Origin: JAAAPF01 sp046541805
Lineage (GTDB): Bacteria > Pseudomonadota > Alphaproteobacteria > Geminicoccales > Geminicoccaceae
DNA: 8,243 bases
Direction of reading: 5' to 3'
Assembly (NCBI GenBank): GCA_046541805.1
Contig: JBKHCM010000137.1
Span: 1 to 8,243, forward strand
Shown here: positions 1 through 7,268 of the stretch, in pieces
Layout: every line of letters starts with the position of its first letter
How positions within the stretch are numbered: the stretch's first letter is position 1
Notes under the pieces: model-generated
The model's input: the letters and a program-made list of their open reading frames with translations, nothing else
The model's database searches: none
What the model was told of the DNA's origin: nothing
Translations under genes and position numbers: made by a program

Positions 1-824
1 CGGGGCGGGCGGGGCGCACGGCGGTTGGGCGCCGGCGCCGGGCTCGTGGGCGCCGGGCGCAGCGCGGCGGCGACCAGCGCCCGAACCTCGCCGAGCGCCC
101 CGCCGAGTTCGTGCATCGAGGGAGCCCGCGCCCCCGCCAGCCCGTCGGCCGTCGCCACGAGCCGTGCCAGCGCCGCCTCGGCCGCCTCGAGCTCGTCCGC
201 GACGGCGTGCAGCGCCGGCTGCGGGGTACGACCGATCGCCTCCTCGAACGCGGCGAGCGTGACGGCGCCCCGCTCCTCGCTGGCGGCCGCGGCGGCGGGG
301 TCGTGAATCCGAATGCGCTCCAACCGACGCGCATTGGCGTAGTCGGTGTAGGAGAGGCTTGGCTCCTGCTCGGGCCTGGTCAGCGGCTGCTGGCGCGCGA
401 CGACGGCGAGCCGGCCGTCGAGCCAGAACAGCGGAGCGAGGCGCGCCTCGACATCACCGTCGTCGTCGAGTGCGGGAAACAGGCCGTCCCAATAGCGGTC
501 CAAGAGGGCGTCCAGAAAGTCGAGGCCGGGCGCGAGCGCGCCGAAGCCATCGCGCTCCACCAGCGCTTCCACCAGCCAAGCCGCGACCTGCAGATCCTTC
601 GAGCGCTGGGTCAGCGTCGCCGCGGCTTCCTCGATCACGGCGTTCCAGTCGGCGCGCTTCAGCTCGCGCTGCCACACCCCGCGCGGGCGGTGCGCGCCGT
701 CGGCCCGGCGCGCGGCGCGGATGCGGTCGTGGTCGCCCTCGTAGCGCACCGAGCGCCCGTTCGGCGGCTGCTCGTGCGTAGGCGCCAGGAGTGACGCGAG
801 GTCGGGCGGCGTGCCGCTCACCAT
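1..824 (-). CDS. tssA: TssA, T6SS tail-assembly cap protein (ImpA family), N-terminal 274 residues; C-terminus off the left edge
   Basis: TssA proteins bind the membrane complex and baseplate and then direct polymerisation of the tail tube and sheath in the cytoplasm. The frame is open from an ATG at 824 to the window edge, giving 274 complete codons and no stop. The ImpA N-terminal domain spans about residues 50-150. Its signatures are visible: a Trp-rich start (W51, W60), SKDLQVAAWLVEAL at 75-88, YWDGLFP at 111-117 and the RLAPLFWLDG stretch near 128-137, followed by YTDYANARRLE at 159-169. Residues 176-253 are Ala/Glu-rich helix, and 257-274 form a Pro/Ala-rich linker that usually leads to the oligomerising C-terminal domain, which is missing here. 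The start overlaps the end of tssM by 7 bases, and a G-rich run just upstream may serve as ribosome binding site. The C-terminal class of TssA cannot be told from this part. Confidence 0.92.
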   Translation of the reverse strand, partial: MVSGTPPDLASLLAPTHEQPPNGRSVRYEGDHDRIRAARRADGAHRPRGVWQRELKRADWNAVIEEAAATLTQRSKDLQVAAWLVEALVERDGFGALAPGLDFLDALLDRYWDGLFPALDDDGDVEARLAPLFWLDGRLAVVARQQPLTRPEQEPSLSYTDYANARRLERIRIHDPAAAAASEERGAVTLAAFEEAIGRTPQPALHAVADELEAAEAALARLVATADGLAGARAPSMHELGGALGEVRALVAAALRPAPTSPAPAPNRRAPRPP

Positions 825-3800
825 CGGCCCCCGTCGCCGCCGGTCTCCAGGTGCGGCGCCTCGGCGGGGAAGCCCCCGAGCCGGACCGGCTCACGGCGCG
901 TCTCACCGTCGGCCGTCGCCACCAGCGCGGTGACGTCGAGACGGACGTAGAGCGTCGCCGTCCTGAAGTCGTCGCGACCGCCCTCGCCGCGCTCCGGATT
1001 GGGCTCGACGGGCACGTCGAGCCGCAGCGTGCCGGCGGTGGCGGGTGCCGCGGGGAGCGCCCCCGGAGCGGCGCCGCCGAGCCGGTCGGCGAGACGGAAG
1101 AGCGCCCAGGGGCTGCGGTCCTCGACGACGACGCTGCGCTCGGCCACGCGCAATCCCGGGCCCGGCGCCGGCCGCAGCGGCGCCCGGTTGGCCCAGCGCA
1201 GGCCGAGCGCGAAGGTCTCCCCGTGCTCCCAGACCGGCGGCGGACCGCTCGCGAACGAGCCTCGGCGCTCGCCACCCGCCGCGATCCAGCCCTCGATGAT
1301 CTGCTCGCCGCCGCGGTCCAGCTGCGGGAGCGGCCGGTAGTCGGCGCGGACCTCGTAGGCCAGCCGGGCGAGGTCGGCCGGCGGCTCGAGGAGCGGTGCG
1401 AGGGCTGCCCGCGCCGCGATCAGCTGGTCGAGGAAGCGGCGCACCCGGGCGCCGCCGGCGCGCTCCGCGACGGCCGCGCGCAGCCGCTCGAGGTCGGCGC
1501 CGGGGCCGGTGAAGAAGCGGCGCACCGTCGCCGGCTCCGCCATCGCCGCCGGGTCGCCGTCCGGGTCGGCGAAGGGGTAGCGCCCGGCGAGAGACGCGTT
1601 GAAGGCGTCCGCGAGATCGGCGTAGCCGACCACCAGCTCCCGCCCCTCGAGCTCGGCGCAGCGACGGCGGATCGCCGTCGCGAGGTCGCGCTGCAGATCG
1701 CGGAAGTAGTCGCCGCCCGCCGGCGGCGGCGTGAGCTCGCCGCAGCTGTCCAACGTCAGCTCAGCCGTGCGCTCCAGCACGAACCGCTCGAACTGGACCA
1801 GTGTGTTCTCCGGCAGCTGGCGGTCGTAGGTGGCGAGCCGTTGCGCGATCGATGTCCAGCGGCGCTGGAGCGGCCCGGGCGGCGCGTCCGTCGCCACCGC
1901 CTCCAGATAGCCGACCGAGGGCTCGGCGTAGGTGGCGCTGAGCGCGGCGAGGCCGTCGCGCCAGCGTCCCAGTACGCCCGGCAGCTCGCCCGGCCGATAG
2001 ACGTTGAAGGCGGCGAAGGTCAACGGCTCGCTGCCGTCCCAGGCCGACAGCGTCGGGTCGAACAGGGTGTAGAGCCCCTCGCGCGCCCGAAGGCGGTCGG
2101 CGCGCTCCAACAGCGCCTGCGCCTGCGGGCGCGCCGCCCGGTCGAGGCGATCGGCGAGGGCGGGCATGGAGAGCTGGCGAAAGCGCTCGTGCAGCACACG
2201 CAACGGCGCCTCGGCGAGCCGGAATGCTCCCGCCAGTGCCGCGTCGTCGCGACCCTCGCCCAGCCCGCGCCCCCGCTCTGCCGCTCTGCGGATCTCGGCG
2301 TCCAGGAGCTGCGCCAGCCGGCGCTCGGCGAGCGCCCGGGCCGTCGTCGCGACACTCGCCGGCAGCCGGTCGAACGCCTCGGTGTCGACCACGAGAAGCT
2401 CGGCGGAGAGGTTCAGCAGCCCGTCGAGGCCGGCCGGGTCCCAGGCGAGCGGCGCGTCAGGCCGGACCGGCAGGGTGGCACGGACCGGCGGCGGCACCGG
2501 CTCCAGGTCGAGGTTACGAAAATAATCCTCAAGCGCCGCCTCGGCGCGCGCGAGCGGCGGGGCGAGCCGCCAGCCCTCGTCGCCTTCGACGACGGCCGGA
2601 CGCACGCCGAACAGCGCCGCCGTGAGGATCCGCTCGCGCTGCGCGTCGACGAACGTGCCGAGCTCGTCCGCCAGCCGTTGGGGAAAGGTCGGCTCGACCA
2701 GGCACAGCGCGTCCCCGGCGCGCGGGCAGAGCGCCGCCACGCCCTCGACCAGGCGGCCGAGTTCCGGCGGCAACGGGCCGGAGCCCGACGCCAGCCAAGC
2801 CGGGTCGCGCGCCAGCTCGTCCTGCAGATCGCGCAACGCCAGCACGGCGTCGGCGAAGCTCGCCATCGGCAACGTCCCCGCACCCCCGGTATCGAGCGGC
2901 GCGATGCGCGCGAGCGCCTGCACGGGCCCCCGCTCGACCAGCTGCGCGCGGGCGAGATCGCGGATCGCCTCCTCCAGCGCCGGGGTCACCCGCTCGGCGA
3001 TGCGCTCGGTCGAGACGGTGGGCAGCGGCGCCCCGCGCAACGCATCAACATAGAGTTGCGCGTGGCGCGAAAAGTTCGCGGGAAGCTCCTCGGCGAAGGC
3101 GTAGCCGACGACGTCGGCGACGGCGCCGGCATCGGGCGCGCGGTGGAGCTCGCGATAGGCGCCGATCTCGCCGCGCAGCCGGGTGAGCGCGTTCAGCGCG
3201 GCTTCGAGCTGCGCCGTACCCTCGGGGGGCGCCGCCGCCCCTTCCAGATGGGCAAGCGCCGCGTCCACCTTGATCTCCTGGAGCTGGCGCGCGGTCGCCC
3301 GCAGAAGCGCGAAGCGGGATCCGACGCGGATCGCGTCGACGACGCGGTCGGTGGCGCCCGTCAGGTGCGAGGTCGGCGCGAGCGTGCTCTCGACCGTCTC
3401 GGCCGAGAGGTTGCTCAACGCGCCGATCAGGCTGATCGCGGTCGCCTCCAGCAGTTTCTGGTCGTTCGGCGCGCTCTGCACCGCGCGCAGCTCGCTCGCG
3501 AGGGAGCTCAGCAGCGTGCGCACCGACACCACGTCGGAGCGGTCCAGCGCGAGCCAGCTCCAGCCGCCGACCGCGAGCAGTGCGCCGACCGCGAGCGCGA
3601 TCTGCGCCCAGCGCACCTGGCGATGGCGCCTACTCGCCGCAACGCGCGACGGCACCGCCAGCCGGACCTCGGGAAAGATCCGACGGGCGAACAGCTCGCG
3701 CACGAAGCGAAAGCCGGCAGCACCGGCAGCGGGTCGCGACGCCGGGACGACCGGATGGACGCCGCGCAGGAGCAGCGGCTCGCGATAGGCGATCGGCAGC

Positions 3801-4693
3801 AGGAGATGGTCGGCCAGCTCGACGACCCCGTCGGCGACCTCGCGAAAGCGCGCCGGCAGCACGACGAGACGGCCGGCGGCGGCGGTGTCCGTGCGGTCGG
3901 GCGCGCAGGCGAGCAGCTCCGTCACCAGCCGGCCCAGCCGCTCGCGCGCCTCGTCCAAGCCGGACTCGACCGTGTCGCGGTCGACCACCGCGCCGCCCCC
4001 TGGCGCCGCCCAGCCGAGAAAGCCGCGATCCGGCCGGTGCGCCAGCGCGTCGACGAGGTCTTCCCCACCCGGCAGGGCGTCGTCGGCGGCGATCAGCAGC
4101 GTGAACGGCAGCCGGAGACCGGTCTCGCGCTCCGCGCGCCAGAGCAGGTCGCGCAGCGCCCGCGCCAGGCCCAGCAGGCGCTCGCCGCGCTCGGGCTCGG
4201 CGCCGACCAGCAGCGCCGCCGGCACCACCGCGACGACGGCGTCGAGCGGGCGGCGGGGACGCTGACGCGCGAGGTCGGCGAGCCAGCGCCGCCAGCGCTC
4301 GGGGCCGTCGTCGTCGGCGAACAGCCGGTCCCCGGCGTCGATCAGCGCCCCGCCCTCGGTCAACCGTATGGCGGCATCGCGAAGACGTGGCACGGCGCCG
4401 CCGGCGGGCCGGTGGCGGACTTCGGGCAGGCTGGCGGCGATGGCGGCGGTCGGCGCCCCAGGCGCGCCGACAAGCGCGATCCACGGCACGTGGTCGCCCG
4501 GCTCGGGCGTCTCGGCGACGGCCAACGCGTTGGGCGCGTCGGCGCCGGGCTCGGCGTCGGCCGCGGCGGCGCGCCGCGCCACCGGGTCGCGGGCGGTCCG
4601 CCCGCGACCGCTCGCCAACAGCAGGAGGACGACCACAACCAGCGCGCCGCCCAACAGGACCAGAACCAGCCAAGGCGGGATCAGCTCGAGCAT
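818..4693 (-). CDS. tssM: TssM (IcmF family), inner-membrane core protein of the T6SS membrane complex, divergent
   Basis: TssM spans the inner membrane and periplasm, binding TssL on the inside and TssJ near its C-terminus. The 1291-residue product is longer than the usual 1100-1200. Visible parts: a hydrophobic segment at about 7-27; a degenerate GTPase-like domain at about 68-250 with GAPGAPTA (76-83) where a Walker A GxxGxGK[ST] is expected, followed by ALIDAGDRLF (116-125) and RQRPRRPLDAVV (143-154) as in IcmF proteins; a second membrane segment at about 363-383; then a large helical periplasmic region with the family motif GRYPF (1037-1041) and, near the C-terminal beta domain, SPWALFRLADR (1194-1204). 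The start ATG lies 4 bases after the tssL stop. No start codon lies between it and an in-frame stop at 4798-4796, so the N-terminus cannot be longer. Canonical TssM has two N-terminal membrane helices; this one has one. The identification is secure, the functional effect of the differences is inferred. Confidence 0.96.
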   Translation of the reverse strand: MLELIPPWLVLVLLGGALVVVVLLLLASGRGRTARDPVARRAAAADAEPGADAPNALAVAETPEPGDHVPWIALVGAPGAPTAAIAASLPEVRHRPAGGAVPRLRDAAIRLTEGGALIDAGDRLFADDDGPERWRRWLADLARQRPRRPLDAVVAVVPAALLVGAEPERGERLLGLARALRDLLWRAERETGLRLPFTLLIAADDALPGGEDLVDALAHRPDRGFLGWAAPGGGAVVDRDTVESGLDEARERLGRLVTELLACAPDRTDTAAAGRLVVLPARFREVADGVVELADHLLLPIAYREPLLLRGVHPVVPASRPAAGAAGFRFVRELFARRIFPEVRLAVPSRVAASRRHRQVRWAQIALAVGALLAVGGWSWLALDRSDVVSVRTLLSSLASELRAVQSAPNDQKLLEATAISLIGALSNLSAETVESTLAPTSHLTGATDRVVDAIRVGSRFALLRATARQLQEIKVDAALAHLEGAAAPPEGTAQLEAALNALTRLRGEIGAYRELHRAPDAGAVADVVGYAFAEELPANFSRHAQLYVDALRGAPLPTVSTERIAERVTPALEEAIRDLARAQLVERGPVQALARIAPLDTGGAGTLPMASFADAVLALRDLQDELARDPAWLASGSGPLPPELGRLVEGVAALCPRAGDALCLVEPTFPQRLADELGTFVDAQRERILTAALFGVRPAVVEGDEGWRLAPPLARAEAALEDYFRNLDLEPVPPPVRATLPVRPDAPLAWDPAGLDGLLNLSAELLVVDTEAFDRLPASVATTARALAERRLAQLLDAEIRRAAERGRGLGEGRDDAALAGAFRLAEAPLRVLHERFRQLSMPALADRLDRAARPQAQALLERADRLRAREGLYTLFDPTLSAWDGSEPLTFAAFNVYRPGELPGVLGRWRDGLAALSATYAEPSVGYLEAVATDAPPGPLQRRWTSIAQRLATYDRQLPENTLVQFERFVLERTAELTLDSCGELTPPPAGGDYFRDLQRDLATAIRRRCAELEGRELVVGYADLADAFNASLAGRYPFADPDGDPAAMAEPATVRRFFTGPGADLERLRAAVAERAGGARVRRFLDQLIAARAALAPLLEPPADLARLAYEVRADYRPLPQLDRGGEQIIEGWIAAGGERRGSFASGPPPVWEHGETFALGLRWANRAPLRPAPGPGLRVAERSVVVEDRSPWALFRLADRLGGAAPGALPAAPATAGTLRLDVPVEPNPERGEGGRDDFRTATLYVRLDVTALVATADGETRREPVRLGGFPAEAPHLETGGDGGRW

Positions 4694-4697
4694 CCGC

Positions 4698-5459
4698 TCA
4701 GGGTGCCTCGTCGACGAGCCCGACGCCGGGCGCCGAGCCGAGGTCGACGATGTGGCTGCTGAGCGCCAACAGCGGGCGCACGCCGCTGCTCCAGATCAGA
4801 TGCGCGCCCACGAAATAGGCGAGCACCAAGACGATCGCCGCCGCCACCCACGGGCGCAGTGACGGCAGCGTGCGCACCGGCGTCTCCGGCGCCACCGCCG
4901 GTCGCGGCACCGGCAACAGGCCGCCGAGCTCGCCGCTCGGGTCGACCGGACGGCCGAACACCGTGCGATAGAGCCCTTCGCGGTAGAGGGCGAGGCGCTC
5001 GGTGGCGACCGCCCCGCGGTAACGACCCTCGAAGCCGAGCAGAAAGCCGGTCAGCAGCACCGCGGCCAGCGTGCGGTCCAGGCCCGGCGGCGACCGCATG
5101 GCGGCGTCGGCGAGTAGGAAGACGCGCTCGCCGGCGACGCGGGTGCCGAACAGCGCCTCCTCGAGGAGAAGCGACGGCCAGGCGGCCTGCCCGGGCCACG
5201 GCGCGCGGTTCAGCAACCACTCGTCGGCGATCGCCGCCAGCGCGAATAGCGTGCGGCGCTCGGGATCGGGCGGCAGGGTAGCCTCGAGGCCGTAGAGGAG
5301 GGCGAGCAGCCGGCGCTGGACGAGCTCGCTGGGCGCGGGTTGGTCGCCGTCGCCGGGCGCGCGCACGCTCGCCGCCACGGCCGCCTCGGCCTCCGCCAAG
5401 AGCCGGCGTACGACCTCGAAGCCGGTCTCCGCATCGCCCGCTGGCACCCCGTCTCTCAC
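4698..5459 (-). CDS. tssL: TssL (DotU family), inner-membrane T6SS protein, short form without peptidoglycan-binding domain
   Basis: TssL is a tail-anchored inner-membrane protein whose cytoplasmic helical domain contacts TssM and TssK. From GTG at 5459 the product has 253 residues. The DotU domain covers about 40-175 with LFALAAIADEWLL (71-83), PWPGQAAW (87-94), the Gly-Phe pair around 105-114 and the hallmark LLGFEGRYRG (140-149), then LYREGLYRTVFG. A single membrane segment at about 202-223 is followed by a periplasmic tail of only 30 residues, so no OmpA-like domain is fused. The GTG start overlaps the tssK stop in a GTGA four-base overlap, typical of translational coupling. A second in-frame GTG at 5447 (249 residues) is the alternative. 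The frame continues upstream to an ATG at 5786, but that part lies antiparallel to nothing useful: it is an Arg-rich shadow inside tssK and is not counted. Confidence 0.94.
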   Translation of the reverse strand: MRDGVPAGDAETGFEVVRRLLAEAEAAVAASVRAPGDGDQPAPSELVQRRLLALLYGLEATLPPDPERRTLFALAAIADEWLLNRAPWPGQAAWPSLLLEEALFGTRVAGERVFLLADAAMRSPPGLDRTLAAVLLTGFLLGFEGRYRGAVATERLALYREGLYRTVFGRPVDPSGELGGLLPVPRPAVAPETPVRTLPSLRPWVAAAIVLVLAYFVGAHLIWSSGVRPLLALSSHIVDLGSAPGVGLVDEAP

Positions 5460-6793
5460 GGCTCGACCGGCAGATAGAGGACGAGCTCGCGCGGTGGAAC
5501 GGCGTCGCCAGGTGGATGCACGAGCCACACCTCCAGAGGCTCGTCCGCGACCAGCACGCCGTCGGGGTCGCTCACGACGAACAGGGTGGTATCGCGCGGC
5601 GGCTCCAGATCGAGCGCGGGGACGTTGGCCACCGGTCGCCGCTCGAGACCGAGTGTCCGGCGGTTGCGCACGTGGTCGCGCGCGCTCGCGGGCGCCACGA
5701 CGGCATTGCGGAACCAACTCGCCGCGGCGGCCGGCGCGCTCGCGGTCGGCGCGCGGACGCCCACGACCAGTTCGCCTGTGAGCCACGCCGCCTCGGGGAT
5801 CAGACGGAAGCCGTCCTGGCCCGCGGCGAACGGCACCGCGCGGTAGGGCGCGCGAAGGCGGTCGAGAATACGCTTGATCGTCTCGCCGGCCGCCGCGAAC
5901 GCCGGCAGCGGATCATGGTGGACGTAGCTCGGCAGTGCCGGCGGGCACGGCTCGCCGTCGAGCCCGGCGAGCTGGCCGACGACGTCGGCGAGAGCCAGGA
6001 ACAGCTCGCGCGGCTTGGGCGCGCCGGCCGCGACCAGTGCCTCCAGCCGCGGCAAGCCGGCGTGAACCGCGCGCACCGTGTGCCAGCTGACGCGCCGTCC
6101 GCCATCGGCGTCGGCGCCGCCACGGCTCAGCAACTCCGACCACATCACCGCCCGCTCGCGCAGCTGCGTGGCCGTCTCGCGCGCTAAGGCGAAGGCGGGG
6201 TCCGTCTCGGCCAGACGTGGCACCGGCGGCGTGAACGGCAGCAGCTCCACCCGCTCGTCGCGACGCGCTAAACGGGCGAGCGGCAGGCTGACGAAGCGGC
6301 GCGGCGGCGCCACGCGCGGCGACGCGGTGAGCGCGAGCCGCGGCACCGGCACGAGCCGGGCCACGGGCACCTCGTTGTCGCCCGCGTGAAGGTCGGCGAC
6401 CGGCGCGTCGTCGCGACTGTGGTAGCGGTTTTCGCCGTCCTCACCGGCCCGGCGGCTGCGGGCGACGGTCAGGTGGACGGCGAGCTCGCCGGTCTCGGCG
6501 AAGGCAGCGTCGTCGACGCCGAGCTCCAGCGACGCCGCGTCGTCGCGCGGATGGGCGATCACGAGACCGTCGGGCAGAATGGCGTCGAGGCGGTCGATGC
6601 GGAACACGCCGTCGGCCAACAGCCGCCGGTCGATGGAAAGGTCGAGCACGCCCCACCCGTCAGCGTCGGCGGCCTGAGCCTGCAGCGCGGCGAGCCGCCG
6701 ATGGCGGCGCTCGGTCTCCTGGAAGTGCTGCGGCGCCAGCAGCAGCCCCTCGTGCCAGACGACCGCATCGGGAATGTCGCGCGGATCGATCAC
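5456..6793 (-). CDS. tssK: TssK, T6SS baseplate-to-membrane-complex connector
   Basis: TssK is a cytoplasmic trimer. Its N-terminal part, related to phage receptor-binding proteins, docks on the TssF/TssG wedges, and its C-terminal head binds TssL and TssM. From GTG at 6793 the product is 445 residues, the usual family length. The diagnostic N-terminal motif VVWHEGLLLAPQHFQ is at 11-25. PSYVHHDPLPAF at 288-299 matches the family's P-Y-x-H-D region, and GFRLIPEAAWLTGELVVGVRA (328-348) marks the entry to the head domain, which runs to the C-terminus. The GTG is favoured because a GGGGG run (6798-6802) lies 4 bases ahead, because it places the VVW motif near residue 11 as in homologues, and because it clears the tssJ stop by 25 bases. 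An ATG at 6871 would add 26 residues from inside tssJ that look unlike the family. Confidence 0.95.
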   Translation of the reverse strand: MIDPRDIPDAVVWHEGLLLAPQHFQETERRHRRLAALQAQAADADGWGVLDLSIDRRLLADGVFRIDRLDAILPDGLVIAHPRDDAASLELGVDDAAFAETGELAVHLTVARSRRAGEDGENRYHSRDDAPVADLHAGDNEVPVARLVPVPRLALTASPRVAPPRRFVSLPLARLARRDERVELLPFTPPVPRLAETDPAFALARETATQLRERAVMWSELLSRGGADADGGRRVSWHTVRAVHAGLPRLEALVAAGAPKPRELFLALADVVGQLAGLDGEPCPPALPSYVHHDPLPAFAAAGETIKRILDRLRAPYRAVPFAAGQDGFRLIPEAAWLTGELVVGVRAPTASAPAAAASWFRNAVVAPASARDHVRNRRTLGLERRPVANVPALDLEPPRDTTLFVVSDPDGVLVADEPLEVWLVHPPGDAVPPRELVLYLPVEP

Positions 6794-6797
6794 GTTA

Positions 6798-6802
6798 CCC
6801 CC
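6798..6802 (-). promoter_or_regulatory. Ribosome binding site that decides the tssK GTG start
   Basis: A GGGGG run, followed by TAAC and then GTG at 6793, lies in the 25-base gap between tssJ and tssK. It is the only purine-rich stretch in a fitting place and supports the GTG over the ATG inside tssJ. It is G-only, so its pairing with the ribosomal anti-Shine-Dalgarno would be partial. Confidence 0.45.
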
Positions 6803-6818
6803 ACTGGCACGTCGCCGA

Positions 6819-7268
6819 TCATGGCGCCGCCACCACGAAACCGCGGTCACCGAGAACGACGGTCGCCACATCGGCGCCGTCGAGCCGCGCGCGATGCTCG
6901 CCGGGGGCGTCGTAGGAGGCGAAGACGAAGGTCGCCTCCGGCTCGCACGGCGTGTCGACGGACACCGGTCCGACCGACTGGTCCGGCGCGAGCTCTAAGC
7001 TTACGAGATGCAAGCTGCGCGGATGGTCGCGCACGAGCTGCTCGCGTCGGGCATAGAAGTCGCGCGCGGGCAACTGCGCAATCTCGCCGGCCAGCGTCGG
7101 CTCGGTGACGGAAACCAGATCGACGGCGATCGCGCGCGTTCGGGCCGCCGTCGCGTCCGAGCGCACCGTGATGCTGCGCACGCCCTGCGGGTTGATGCAG
7201 AGCCATTCCGGCTGCGCGCAGCCGCCGAGCGCGGCGATCACCAGCAGCGACGGGAGGCGGCAGCGCAT
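6819..7268 (-). CDS. tssJ: TssJ-type outer-membrane lipoprotein of the T6SS
   Basis: TssJ is the lipoprotein that ties the periplasmic end of TssM to the outer membrane. The 149-residue product begins with a lipoprotein signal peptide: Arg at 2 and 4, a hydrophobic core at 5-14 and the lipobox LGGC with the acylated Cys at 17. Ala at +2 rather than Asp fits export to the outer membrane by Lol. The mature part is short and beta-rich, as expected for the transthyretin-like TssJ fold, and carries two more cysteines (24 and 108) that could form a disulfide. The sequence is weakly conserved, so the call rests mainly on lipobox, length, and position directly before tssK-tssL-tssM. The ATG overlaps the stop of the upstream gene (TGATG), with a GAGG ten bases ahead. 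The alternative is an unrelated small lipoprotein, but no other TssJ is present in the window. Confidence 0.8.
   Translation of the reverse strand: MRCRLPSLLVIAALGGCAQPEWLCINPQGVRSITVRSDATAARTRAIAVDLVSVTEPTLAGEIAQLPARDFYARREQLVRDHPRSLHLVSLELAPDQSVGPVSVDTPCEPEATFVFASYDAPGEHRARLDGADVATVVLGDRGFVVAAP

Noticed and set aside
454..1275. Minus-strand open frame of 273 codons across the tssM-tssA junction
   Set aside because: Arg/Pro/Ser-rich product in a frame different from both tssM and tssA, each of which has clear family motifs here.
791..4762. Plus-strand open frame of 1323 codons lying opposite tssM
   Set aside because: It is an antisense shadow caused by the high GC content. The product is Arg/Gln/Ala-rich without domains, while the minus strand encodes a recognisable TssM across the same stretch.
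5460..5786. Longer tssL start at ATG 5786
   Set aside because: The added 109 residues lie wholly inside tssK in another frame and are Arg-rich without any DotU similarity; the GTG overlapping the tssK stop fits better.
6794..6871. Longer tssK start at ATG 6871
   Set aside because: It would overlap tssJ by about 50 bases and place the conserved VVWHEG motif far from the N-terminus.
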